A stretch of DNA of 5,238 nucleotides from Pseudomonadota bacterium (GCA_015222915.1 JADFWE010000206.1:1-5238); one strand, 5' to 3'. Shown: positions 1-5,238, counted from the first letter of the stretch. The notes: a model not told the origin generated them from the sequence alone. Made by a program: numbers and translations.

Positions 1-206
1 CGATGGACGGTATGGATCAGGAGCTGGCTAACAAGCTGGCATTAAAAGGTGTCTGTTCGATGGAAGACCTGGCGGAACAGGCTGTCGATGAGCTGATGGA
101 GATCGATGGCATGGATGAAGAACGTGCTTCTGCCTTGATCATGACAGCGCGAGCGCCGTGGTTTGCTGAAGAAGAAACGGCAGCAGAAGAAGTGGCTGAA
201 AAGTAA
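1..206 (+). CDS. nusA: Transcription termination/antitermination factor NusA, C-terminal end (partial)
   Basis: The 5' part lies outside the window; about 67 codons of the C-terminus are visible, ending in tandem TAA stops (204-206 and 207-209). NusA binds RNA polymerase and nascent RNA and modulates pausing, intrinsic termination and antitermination. The visible part matches the AR2 acidic repeat of gammaproteobacterial NusA: a helix-hairpin-helix-like pattern (GVCSMEDLAEQAVDELMEI, then DGMDEERASALIMTAR) close to the E. coli segment GVCTLEDLAEQ...GLTDEKAGALIMAAR. A very acidic tail (AEEETAAEEVAEK) follows. In E. coli, AR2 contacts the RNA polymerase alpha CTD and relieves NusA autoinhibition; the same role is inferred here. 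The N-terminal, S1 and KH domains cannot be assessed. The infB gene follows after 105 bp, the usual neighbour. Confidence 0.95.
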   Translation, partial: MDGMDQELANKLALKGVCSMEDLAEQAVDELMEIDGMDEERASALIMTARAPWFAEEETAAEEVAEK

Positions 207-222
207 TAACCTCAAAGGTTAT
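206..222 (+). other. Small hairpin overlapping the nusA stop
   Basis: A perfect 7-bp inverted repeat, ATAACCT / AGGTTAT with a CAA loop, starts in the last base of the nusA stop codon. No T-run follows, so it does not look like an intrinsic terminator, and read-through into infB is expected. It could protect or mark an RNA 3' end after processing. The stem is AT-rich and short, so function is uncertain. Confidence 0.4.
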
Positions 223-255
223 ACTTTAGAGATTATGGAAAGAACTGCGGCTGAG

Positions 256-281
256 CAATCGCTATAATCAATCGCTGTAAT
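256..281 (+). repeat. 13-bp tandem duplication carrying -10-like hexamers, nusA-infB gap
   Basis: Two adjacent 13-bp units, CAATCGCTATAAT (256-268) and CAATCGCTGTAAT (269-281), differ at one base. The first contains a perfect TATAAT (263-268) and the second TGTAAT (276-281). No good -35 hexamer lies 16-18 bp upstream, so an internal infB promoter is possible but weakly supported. The repeat sits in the 105-bp nusA-infB gap, 30 bp before the infB start. Confidence 0.6.
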
Positions 282-311
282 ATATAGATAAAGATTTCAC
301 TGAGATAATAC

Positions 312-2879
312 ATGGCTGAAGTAACAGTAAAACAACTTGCAAGCGTCGTCGGTGCCCCCGTCGATCGTTTACTCCAACAGATAAAGGATGCCGGGCTGGC
401 AGACATAACGTCGCCTGATGCGCTGATATCTGATGTCGACAAAATGCACTTGCTGGCATTTTTAAGAGGCCAGCACGGCAAAGACAGTAATGCCGAAAGT
501 GAGGCTAAACCGCGCAAGATCACGCTGAAGCGTAAATCGGTCAGTGAGGTTAAAGTGGGTGGCGGTGCCGGTAAAAAGACAGTCTCGGTCGAAGTACGCC
601 GCAAGCGTACCATCACCCGCCCGGTAGCAGGCGAAACTGCAGCACCGGTTAGCGATAGTGGAGACCAGGAAGTACCAACAGAGATTACAGAATTAGAAAA
701 ATTGCGTGCCGATCAGGCACGTCGTGAAGAAGAGCGTGAGCAGGAACGCCAGCTGAAAGCGCAGCGTGCCGAGCAGCGTGAACAGGCGCAGCAGGAAGAA
801 GATGCGCGTCTCGCAGAAGCGAAGGCTCAGGCAGAAGCCGCAGCGGCTGAAACAGCGCCGGCAGCGTCAGCGAGAGGCAAATCAGATGGTAACAAGGCAG
901 AAGTCCTGACACCTGATGCGCTACAGGCCTCTGAATCGCGTAATCAGAAAACCGTTTCCAAAAAAGGAAAAGAGCACAAAGATAAAAGCACCTTATACGG
1001 TCGTAAACAGCTGCACGTTTCAAGTAATCAGAGCGGCAGACGCAAGAAGAGAAAAGGCAGAGTCTCAAGGCATGTGGCAGCAGTCGACAGTAAGCACGGT
1101 TTCGAGAGACCGGTTGATGCGATCACACATGCTGTGACCATCCCTGAAACGATCACTGTCGATCAGCTTGCTAAACGCATGTCGATGAAAGCCGGTGAAC
1201 TCATCAAAGTGCTGATGCAGATGGGTGTGATGGCGACCATCAACCAGGTTATCGACCAGGATACCGCGGTGCTCGTGGTCGAAGAGCTGGGCCACAATCC
1301 TGTGGTCGTCAATGAAGATGATTTCGAGACGGAACTGCTGGCGCGTGATACCTCTGATCTGGAAGTGGAGTCGCGCCCGCCTGTAGTAACCATCATGGGT
1401 CACGTCGATCATGGTAAAACTTCACTGCTCGATTATATCCGCTCATCGAAGATCGCTTCCGGCGAGGCTGGCGGTATCACCCAGCACATCGGTGCCTACC
1501 ACGTCGAAACAGGCAAAGGTGTCATCACCTTCCTGGACACGCCGGGACATGCGGCATTTACCAGCATGCGTGAGCGTGGTGCCAATGCGACCGATATCGT
1601 GATCATCGTCGTTGCCGCCGATGACGGTGTCATGCCGCAGACCATCGAGGCGGTACAGCATGCGAAAGCGGCTGAAGTGCCGATCATCATCGCCGTCAAC
1701 AAGATGGACAAAGAGGGCGCTGATCCTGATCGTGTGAAAACCGAGCTGGGTAACTATGAGATCATCCCGGAAGAATGGGGCGGCGATAATATCTTCGTCA
1801 ATGTATCTGCCCTGACCGGGCAGGGTATCGATGAACTGCTGGATACGATCTCGCTGCAGGCGGAACTGATGGAGCTGAAAGCGGCACGTGAAGGTCTCGC
1901 CAGAGGCGTGGTGCTGGAAGCTTCTCTGGACAAGGGTCGCGGTGTCACCACGACCGTACTGGTACAGGAAGGTACGCTGCGCAAAGGCGATATAATGCTA
2001 GCGGGTGAAGACTTCGGTCGCGTCCGTGCCATGTTCGATGAGTTCGGCCACACCATCGAAGAAGCTGGGCCATCTCTGCCAGTCTCTGTTATCGGTCTGT
2101 CGAATACACCCAATGCCGGTGATGAGATGCAGGTGCTGGCCGATGAGAAAACTGCGCGCGACGTCGCGCAGAACCGTCAGGATAAGGCACGTAATATGCG
2201 CCTTGCCACGCAACAGGCGAATAAGCTGGAGTCCATGTTCGATCAGATGGCCGCCGGTGATGTCAAAAAACTCAATGTGCTGTTGAAAGCCGATGTACAG
2301 GGTACGCTACATGCCATCAGTGATTCACTGATGAAACTGGCTGCCGATAATGACCAGGTTGATGTCCGCATCGTCGGTTCCGGTGTCGGTGGCATCAACG
2401 AGACCGACATCAGTCTGGCAGCGGCTTCAAACGCTATCGTTATCGGTTTTAATGTGCGTGCCGATGCAGCAGCGCGACGTTCCGCCGCTGAACGTGGCGT
2501 CGAGCTCAACTACTACAGTGTCATCTACGAGCTGATCGATGAAGTCACCAAAGCGCTGACCGGTATGCTGAGAGCAGAATTCCGCGAGCAGATCATCGGT
2601 ATGGCGATGGTTCAGGAAGTGTTTACTTCACCGGTATTCGGTCAGGTGGCGGGTTCACTGGTAACCGAGGGTGTCGTGCGTAAAGATGCACCGATCCGTG
2701 TCCTGCGCGACAACGTGGTGATCTTCGAAGGCGAACTGGAATCGCTGCGCCGCTTCAAAGATGCGGTGAAAGAGGTCAACTCCGGTACTGAATGTGGTAT
2801 CGCGGTGAAGGGTTACGAGGTTCAGGTCGGAGACCAGATCGAAGTCTTCGAACGTGTCGAGCTTGAACGCAAGCTATAG
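312..2879 (+). CDS. infB: Translation initiation factor IF-2
   Basis: IF2 is the cytoplasmic GTPase that places fMet-tRNA on the 30S subunit and promotes 50S joining. Length is 855 aa (E. coli long form 890). Domains: an IF2N module at about residues 1-53; a basic patch at 67-101; a charged, probably helical or coiled region at 124-180 rich in E, R, Q and A; a second IF2N-like module at about 271-330; the G domain at about 355-525; then beta-barrel domain II (about 530-625), domain III (from about 650, ADVQG at 660-664) and the C2 initiator-tRNA-binding domain (about 755-855, RDN at 799-801, Cys828). GTPase motifs: G1 GHVDHGKT 363-370, G2 Thr390, G3 DTPGH 409-413, G4 NKMD 463-466, G5 SAL 499-501. 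The start is ATG 312 because an in-frame TAA lies at 306-308; its ribosome binding site is weak (GAG at 302-304). rbfA follows after 6 bp. Confidence 0.98.
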   Translation: MAEVTVKQLASVVGAPVDRLLQQIKDAGLADITSPDALISDVDKMHLLAFLRGQHGKDSNAESEAKPRKITLKRKSVSEVKVGGGAGKKTVSVEVRRKRTITRPVAGETAAPVSDSGDQEVPTEITELEKLRADQARREEEREQERQLKAQRAEQREQAQQEEDARLAEAKAQAEAAAAETAPAASARGKSDGNKAEVLTPDALQASESRNQKTVSKKGKEHKDKSTLYGRKQLHVSSNQSGRRKKRKGRVSRHVAAVDSKHGFERPVDAITHAVTIPETITVDQLAKRMSMKAGELIKVLMQMGVMATINQVIDQDTAVLVVEELGHNPVVVNEDDFETELLARDTSDLEVESRPPVVTIMGHVDHGKTSLLDYIRSSKIASGEAGGITQHIGAYHVETGKGVITFLDTPGHAAFTSMRERGANATDIVIIVVAADDGVMPQTIEAVQHAKAAEVPIIIAVNKMDKEGADPDRVKTELGNYEIIPEEWGGDNIFVNVSALTGQGIDELLDTISLQAELMELKAAREGLARGVVLEASLDKGRGVTTTVLVQEGTLRKGDIMLAGEDFGRVRAMFDEFGHTIEEAGPSLPVSVIGLSNTPNAGDEMQVLADEKTARDVAQNRQDKARNMRLATQQANKLESMFDQMAAGDVKKLNVLLKADVQGTLHAISDSLMKLAADNDQVDVRIVGSGVGGINETDISLAAASNAIVIGFNVRADAAARRSAAERGVELNYYSVIYELIDEVTKALTGMLRAEFREQIIGMAMVQEVFTSPVFGQVAGSLVTEGVVRKDAPIRVLRDNVVIFEGELESLRRFKDAVKEVNSGTECGIAVKGYEVQVGDQIEVFERVELERKL

Positions 2880-2885
2880 AACGAT

Positions 2886-3266
2886 ATGCCTAGAGAGTTT
2901 TCCCGCAGCCAGCGCATGGCGGAACAGCTTCGCCGTGAGCTGGCTGAGATCGTACAGGATGAACTGAAAGATCCTCGCCTGGGTTTTTTGTCTTTTACCG
3001 AAGTGCGAATGAGCCGTGATCTCAGCCATGCTGTGGTCTACTGCTCTGTTTTTCAGGCCGGGCAGGATGGTTCTGAGAAGAATGCCGCCGAAGACAGCAT
3101 CGAGGTTCTAAACCGTGCCGTGGGTTTTATCCGCAAATCCATCGCCCGGCGTATCCGCGCACGTATCGTGCCGACACTCAAATTTGTCATCGATGAAAGC
3201 GTTACCCGTGGTGCTGCCATGGATGACCTTATCCGTGAAGCCATCGATAGCGACAACAAAAAATAA
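2886..3266 (+). CDS. rbfA: 30S ribosome-binding factor RbfA
   Basis: RbfA is a small KH-fold protein that binds the immature 30S subunit and aids 16S rRNA 5'-end maturation and cold adaptation. At 126 aa it is near the E. coli length (133). The family pattern is clear: N-terminal EFSRSQRMAEQLRRELAEI, then DPRLG (29-33), MSRDLSHAVVY (42-52), and the AxG interhelical kink as AVGFIR (78-83), followed by RARIVPTLKFVIDES (91-105) and a final helix with MDDLI. Compared with E. coli the charged C-terminal tail is shorter. The start is ATG 2886, 6 bp after the infB TAG and in the same reading frame as infB. No strong Shine-Dalgarno sequence is visible, so translational coupling to infB is likely (inference). 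A 42-bp spacer separates it from truB. Confidence 0.97.
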   Translation: MPREFSRSQRMAEQLRRELAEIVQDELKDPRLGFLSFTEVRMSRDLSHAVVYCSVFQAGQDGSEKNAAEDSIEVLNRAVGFIRKSIARRIRARIVPTLKFVIDESVTRGAAMDDLIREAIDSDNKK

Positions 3267-3293
3267 GCTGAAGCGAGCAGCTGAAAAACCATC

Positions 3294-3311
3294 AGAGAGC
3301 ATTAAGTTTTG
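3294..3311 (+). promoter_or_regulatory. Ribosome binding site and TTG start codon of truB
   Basis: A purine-rich AGAGAG (3294-3299) ends 9 bp before TTG 3309-3311. An in-frame TAA at 3303-3305 excludes any upstream start, and TTG places the catalytic Asp at residue 48, exactly the E. coli TruB number. These two points fix the unusual start codon. Confidence 0.75.
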
Positions 3312-4247
3312 GGTAGAAAAAAGAATAAAGGCCGTAATGTCAGCGGCGTGCTGTTACTGGATAAACCAAAAGGCGGTAGTTCCAATCATGTATTGCAGAG
3401 GATGAAACGCCTGTTCGGTGCGGCCAAGGCGGGCCATACCGGCAGTCTCGATCCGCTGGCGACCGGCATGCTGCCGATCTGTTTCGGTGAAGCCACCAAG
3501 ATTTCGGCTTTTTTGCTGGATTCAGATAAACGCTACCGTCTCAAATGCCAGCTCGGTGTCACCACGACCACCGGTGACGCCGAAGGTGAAGTGCTGGACG
3601 AATGGGACGTATCGGCCATTACAGAGGCGGATATAAAGAAAGTGCTGCCGGAATTTGTCGGTGAGATCGACCAGGTGCCGCCGATGTATTCTGCCTTGAA
3701 GCATAACGGTGAGCGCCTGTATAAGCTGGCACGCCAGGGCATCGAAGTCGAGCGCAAATCGAGAAAGATCACCATCTACGATATCGAGTTTCTCTCTTAT
3801 GAGGCGGTTGATGGGAAGGATGGTAAGCAGAGTATCCTGGAACTGGAAGTCGGTTGTTCCAAGGGTACCTATGTGCGCACCCTGGTAGAAGATATCGCCA
3901 AAAAACTGGATGTCGGTGCTCATATCGTTGAACTGCGTCGTTTGAGCGTTGGCCCGTATGATGGTGATATGCTGACCGTCGAGCAGCTGACCGAGCTGGC
4001 AGAGCAGGGATATGAGGCGCTCGATGCCAGTTTGCAGCCGGTAGACAGCGGCGTCGCTGACTGGCCGGATGTGCGGCTGACAGCGGATGCCGCTTTCTAT
4101 GTGAAGCAGGGGCAGCCGGTGATGGTGCCGCAGGCGCCGACTCATGGCTGGGTGCGCATCTACGACCAGGGCCAGTTTCTAGGCGTCGGAGAGATCCAGG
4201 ACGACGGTCTGGTAGCGCCGCGCCGCATGATCAGGCAGTGTGCCTAG
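3309..4247 (+). CDS. truB: tRNA pseudouridine(55) synthase TruB
   Basis: TruB isomerises U55 to pseudouridine in the T-loop of tRNAs and also acts as a tRNA chaperone. It is a 312-aa protein (E. coli 314). Visible motifs: Lys19 in LLLDKP (15-20), the catalytic loop GHTGSLDPLATGMLP (42-56) with nucleophile Asp48 and His43, Tyr76 in SDKRYR, PPMYSALK (124-131), RQGIEV (142-147), and GTYVRT (186-191) with Tyr188 and Arg190. The C-terminal PUA-like domain covers roughly 240-312 (WPDVRLT...GVGEIQDDGLVAPRRMI). An insertion of about 9 residues before the Tyr188 motif (near VDGKDGKQ, 167-174) is absent from E. coli TruB. The start is TTG, supported by the Asp48 register. The gene ends in tandem stops TAG TGA. 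Co-transcription with infB-rbfA is likely given the 42-bp spacer. Confidence 0.98.
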   Translation: MGRKKNKGRNVSGVLLLDKPKGGSSNHVLQRMKRLFGAAKAGHTGSLDPLATGMLPICFGEATKISAFLLDSDKRYRLKCQLGVTTTTGDAEGEVLDEWDVSAITEADIKKVLPEFVGEIDQVPPMYSALKHNGERLYKLARQGIEVERKSRKITIYDIEFLSYEAVDGKDGKQSILELEVGCSKGTYVRTLVEDIAKKLDVGAHIVELRRLSVGPYDGDMLTVEQLTELAEQGYEALDASLQPVDSGVADWPDVRLTADAAFYVKQGQPVMVPQAPTHGWVRIYDQGQFLGVGEIQDDGLVAPRRMIRQCA

Positions 4248-4305
4248 TGAGCACCTGAAGATATCAGGAACATTAACGGAGAGGTTCCGGGGCGCAGCGA
4301 TACCG

Positions 4306-4360
4306 AGGTTCAGGGCGCTTTCAGGCAGTTTTTAGGCCGCTTTCAAGCCGCTTTCAGGTC
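4306..4360 (+). repeat. Degenerate 11-bp tandem repeat, about five units
   Basis: Units in register are AGGTTCAGGGC (4306), GCTTTCAGGCA (4317), GTTTTTAGGCC (4328), GCTTTCAAGCC (4339) and GCTTTCAGGTC (4350). The heptamer GCTTTCA is exact in three units, at 4317, 4339 and 4350, spaced 22 and 11 bp. The first unit is the most diverged. The period is close to one DNA helical turn, so copies would face the same side of the helix; this fits either slippage-derived sequence or a phased protein site. It begins about 60 bp after the truB stop and is not coding as far as can be seen. Confidence 0.7.
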
Positions 4361-4377
4361 ATAGGACCGCACCATAG

Positions 4378-4455
4378 GCCTTGCATAAGGCTCTGCCGCT
4401 GCAGGTTATCGCGTTATTGTCTGCAGCGTACCGCATGCCGGCCTACGGGCCGGCA
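4378..4455 (+). other. Three consecutive hairpins downstream of truB
   Basis: Three perfect inverted repeats follow one another. GCCTT / AAGGC has a GCAT loop (4378-4391). CGCTGCAG / CTGCAGCG has a 16-nt loop (4397-4428). TGCCGGCC / GGCCGGCA has a TACG loop (4436-4455). The last gives an RNA stem closed as C(UACG)G, a member of the very stable UNCG tetraloop class. No proper T-run directly follows it (only TTTT at 4461-4464). The cluster may be the 3' end of the truB transcript, a processing or stability element, or a structured RNA. Stem complementarity is seen directly; function is inference. Confidence 0.55.
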
Positions 4456-4459
4456 ACGA

Positions 4460-4503
4460 ATTTTCCCGCCAGGTTGCGGAAAATAGCATTTTCGACGTTT
4501 TTT
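4460..4503 (+). terminator. Alternative hairpins before a T6 tract (candidate truB-side terminator)
   Basis: The segment GAAAAT at 4479-4484 can pair two ways. Within a longer upstream stem, ATTTTCC(C)GC at 4460-4469 pairs with GCGGAAAAT at 4476-4484, nine pairs with one bulged C. Alternatively it pairs downstream with ATTTTC at 4488-4493 (six pairs, AGC loop). The second hairpin is followed four bases later by TTTTTT (4498-4503). This is the geometry of a terminator/antiterminator switch, but the downstream stem is short and AT-rich, so termination strength is doubtful. Confidence 0.4.
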
Positions 4504-4557
4504 AACTGCACCGAATTGTGGTTGGAAATACCTGAAAATGTTTTAAAAACAATGCTT

Positions 4558-4591
4558 TTTTGTCACTGCAATTAGTGATAAAATCGCCATC
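4558..4591 (+). promoter_or_regulatory. Probable rpsO promoter (extended -10) with overlapping dyad
   Basis: TAAAAT at 4579-4584 matches the sigma70 -10 consensus at five of six positions. It is preceded by TG at 4576-4577 with one spacer base, making an extended -10, which can compensate for the poor -35 (T-rich, about 4555-4562). TTGTCA at 4560-4565 is only 13 bp away, too close to act as its -35. Transcription would start near 4591, giving a 5' leader of about 47 nt. A dyad spans the same region: TTTTGTCACT (4558-4567) and AGTGATAAAA (4574-4583), with one mismatch in ten pairs. Confidence 0.6.
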
Positions 4592-4628
4592 CTTTTAATA
4601 TTGTCAAATTATAGCGAAAATTTAGTTC

Positions 4629-4632
4629 GGAG
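4629..4632 (+). promoter_or_regulatory. Ribosome binding site of rpsO
   Basis: GGAG lies five bases before ATG 4638. It is the strongest Shine-Dalgarno sequence in the window and agrees with the expected high expression of a ribosomal protein. Confidence 0.85.
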
Positions 4633-4637
4633 CATTC

Positions 4638-4907
4638 ATGTCATTATCGACCGCAGAAAAAAGCGAAGTTGTTTCAAAATATCAGCAGAAAGAAGGAGAT
4701 ACTGGTTCTCCAGAAGTGCAGGTAGCCTTATTAACAACTCGTATAGTGCAGTTAACAGAGCACTTTAAAGAGCACAAACACGACCATCATTCACGTCGTG
4801 GTTTATTACGTATGGTTAATCAGCGTCGTAAATTGCTTGATTACCTCAAAGGTAAAAACGTAGACCGTTATAAAGAGCTGATTGCCAGCCTTGGCTTAAG
4901 ACGCTAA
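4638..4907 (+). CDS. rpsO: 30S ribosomal protein S15
   Basis: S15 is a primary 16S rRNA-binding protein of the central domain and nucleates platform assembly of the 30S subunit; it also takes part in an intersubunit bridge. The 89-aa length equals that of E. coli S15. The sequence is near-identical in the signature parts: [13 protein letters not shown] (21-33), then [16 protein letters not shown] (45-60) and [12 protein letters not shown] (62-73), ending in LGLRR. It starts at ATG 4638 behind a good ribosome binding site and has its own probable promoter. Base composition is unusual for the window: about 40% GC by hand count, with TTA as the main leucine codon (7 of 12) and CTG used once, while infB and truB favour CTG. 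In E. coli S15 represses its own translation through a leader pseudoknot; no clear equivalent was recognised here. Confidence 0.98.
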   Translation: MSLSTAEKSEVVSKYQQKEGDTGSPEVQVALLTTRIVQLTEHFKEHKHDHHSRRGLLRMVNQRRKLLDYLKGKNVDRYKELIASLGLRR

Positions 4908-4934
4908 CAGACGGTACGGTCACAGGTCGTTAAC

Positions 4935-4977
4935 CAAAAAACACTGAGCGGTCGTTGGCTGTTTTCAGTGTTTTTTG
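4935..4977 (+). terminator. Bidirectional-type intrinsic terminator after rpsO
   Basis: A perfect 13-bp inverted repeat, CAAAAAACACTGA (4935-4947) and TCAGTGTTTTTTG (4965-4977), encloses a 17-nt loop. The A6 and T6 tracts flank a CACTGA/TCAGTG core, so it can act on either strand. It starts 27 bp after the rpsO stop, as in the E. coli rpsO-pnp arrangement, where a terminator gives mostly monocistronic rpsO mRNA with partial read-through into pnp. The large loop may make it leaky. Confidence 0.85.
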
Positions 4978-4980
4978 TGC

Positions 4981-5003
4981 CTCGGGTTTGTATCTCGGGT
5001 TTG
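4981..5003 (+). repeat. Direct repeat CTCGGGTTTG, 13-bp period
   Basis: Two identical 10-mers, CTCGGGTTTG at 4981-4990 and 4994-5003, are separated by TAT. They lie just after the rpsO terminator. No function is evident; it looks like a local slippage duplication. Confidence 0.7.
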
Positions 5004-5069
5004 CGCGCCTGGCGTTAAGTTCCAGTGGCGTTGACCCCTCTGGCATCCAGACAGCAGCATTTAAAGCGT

Positions 5070-5103
5070 TAGCAGTTAAGCAAACATCTAGCAGTTAAAC
5101 ATC
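5070..5103 (+). repeat. Imperfect tandem duplication in the pnp leader (19 and 15 bp)
   Basis: TAGCAGTTAAGCAAACATC (5070-5088) is followed directly by TAGCAGTTAAACATC (5089-5103), the same unit with four bases missing. It lies about 70-100 bp upstream of the pnp start, in a region likely transcribed as pnp leader RNA. Confidence 0.75.
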
Positions 5104-5106
5104 AGG

Positions 5107-5155
5107 TCAGGTAAACCGCAGCGGATCAAGCGCAGCGGCATCATCAGGCTAAACC
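5107..5155 (+). repeat. Nested direct repeats in the pnp leader
   Basis: CGCAGCGG occurs at 5117-5124 and 5131-5138 (14-bp period), each followed by ATCA, with one extra C in the second copy. The pair is bracketed by TCAGGTAAACC (5107-5117) and TCAGGCTAAACC (5144-5155), which differ by one inserted base. With the preceding duplication, most of the 85 bp before the pnp ribosome binding site is made of near-duplicates. Confidence 0.7.
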
Positions 5156-5158
5156 ATT

Positions 5159-5162
5159 AGGA
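5159..5162 (+). promoter_or_regulatory. Ribosome binding site of pnp
   Basis: AGGA ends eight bases before GTG 5171. An in-frame TAA at 5150-5152 and the absence of any other start codon after it make GTG the only possible upstream start. Confidence 0.75.
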
Positions 5163-5170
5163 ATAATAAA

Positions 5171-5238
5171 GTGATACCTACAGCAATTAAAAAATCATTT
5201 CAGTATGGCGATCTAACCGTAACGATGGAAACGAGTGA
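5171..5238 (+). CDS. pnp: Polyribonucleotide nucleotidyltransferase (PNPase), N-terminal start (partial)
   Basis: Only the first 22 codons are in the window, and the gene continues beyond it. The start is GTG. The peptide MIPTAIKKSFQYGDLTVTME aligns with the E. coli PNPase start MLNPIVRKFQYGQHTVTLE; the FQYG and TVT-ME/LE pattern begins the first RNase PH domain. PNPase is a phosphate-dependent 3'-5' exoribonuclease and a degradosome partner. Position directly after rpsO is the canonical one. No convincing separate promoter was seen in the 263-bp gap, so expression probably depends on read-through from rpsO, although a promoter without clear consensus cannot be excluded. The last bases, TGA at 5236-5238, are out of frame and are not a stop for this gene. 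Confidence 0.93.
   Translation, partial: MIPTAIKKSFQYGDLTVTMETS

Larger units (their letters stand above)
4248..4637 (+). other. 390-bp non-coding truB-rpsO gap
   Basis: No convincing gene was found here: frames are short, lack a good ribosome binding site and resemble no family I know. In order it holds a weak CCTGA/TCAGG dyad (4254-4268), an 11-bp-period repeat array (4306-4360), a run of hairpins (4378-4493) ending in a T6 tract, and an AT-rich promoter and leader region for rpsO (about 4558-4637). CCTGA/TCAGG words recur, for example at 4264, 4321, 4354 and 4531. The gap is long for this operon junction and marks the boundary between the truB and rpsO transcription units. Confidence 0.7.

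Noticed and set aside
685..1068. 127-codon minus-strand frame opposite the charged IF2 linker
   Set aside because: It arises from biased codons of the E/R/A/Q-rich linker on the other strand; no independent ribosome binding site or family resemblance.
3522..4145. Long 207-codon frame on the minus strand opposite truB
   Set aside because: It is fully antisense to a clearly conserved TruB sequence and its translation has no recognisable protein features. Shadow frame.
4254..4268. CCTGA/TCAGG dyad as a truB terminator
   Set aside because: The stem is only five pairs and no T-run follows.
4306..4360. CRISPR array
   Set aside because: Units are only 11 bp, degenerate, contiguous and without spacers; no cas genes are present.
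4381..4575. 64-codon open frame in the truB-rpsO gap
   Set aside because: It starts at TTG with no ribosome binding site, overlaps the hairpin cluster and the promoter, and resembles no family. Chance frame.
4601..4606. TTGTCA as a -35 element for a second rpsO promoter
   Set aside because: No -10-like hexamer lies 16-18 bp downstream (about 4623-4629), and transcripts would start at or within the ribosome binding site.
5031..5036. TTGACC as a -35 element for a pnp promoter
   Set aside because: The nearest AT-rich -10-like sequence (TTTAAA at 5060) is 23 bp away, outside the usual spacing.
5236..5238. TGA at the window end as a premature stop in pnp
   Set aside because: It is out of frame; the pnp frame reads AGT at 5234-5236 and continues past the window.

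Overview
The window is a stretch of the conserved transcription/translation operon nusA-infB-rbfA-truB-rpsO-pnp, all on the + strand. Gene order and protein similarity (recalled E. coli proteins; no search was run) point to a gammaproteobacterium. IF2 has the long, charged N-terminal region typical of that class. Overall GC is moderate, a little above 50% in infB and truB by eye. Genus cannot be decided from this sequence.

Layout: 1-206 is the C-terminal end of NusA (AR2 acidic repeat and acidic tail). After a 105-bp gap comes infB (312-2879, IF2, 855 aa). rbfA (2886-3266, 126 aa) follows after 6 bp. A 42-bp spacer leads to truB (3309-4247, 312 aa, TTG start). A 390-bp non-coding gap (4248-4637) holds an 11-bp-period repeat array, a run of hairpins and a probable rpsO promoter. 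rpsO (4638-4907, 89 aa) ends before a bidirectional-type terminator hairpin (4935-4977). A repeat-rich 263-bp leader then leads to the first 22 codons of pnp (GTG at 5171), which runs off the window.

How the genes work together: NusA tunes RNA polymerase pausing and termination, IF2 delivers initiator tRNA to the 30S subunit, and RbfA matures the 30S subunit. TruB makes pseudouridine 55 in tRNA, S15 is an early 16S-binding 30S protein, and PNPase degrades RNA. The tight infB-rbfA-truB spacing suggests co-transcription. rpsO-pnp appears to have its own promoter, with the rpsO terminator expected to limit read-through into pnp.

No exotic system, mobile element, tRNA, CRISPR array or phage gene was seen. 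The protein-coding content is ordinary housekeeping. The less ordinary material is between the genes: short tandem repeats with 11-19 bp periods in the gaps, a hairpin cluster with two mutually exclusive stems upstream of rpsO, a dyad over the rpsO promoter, and an AT-rich, TTA-leucine-rich rpsO beside GC-richer neighbours.
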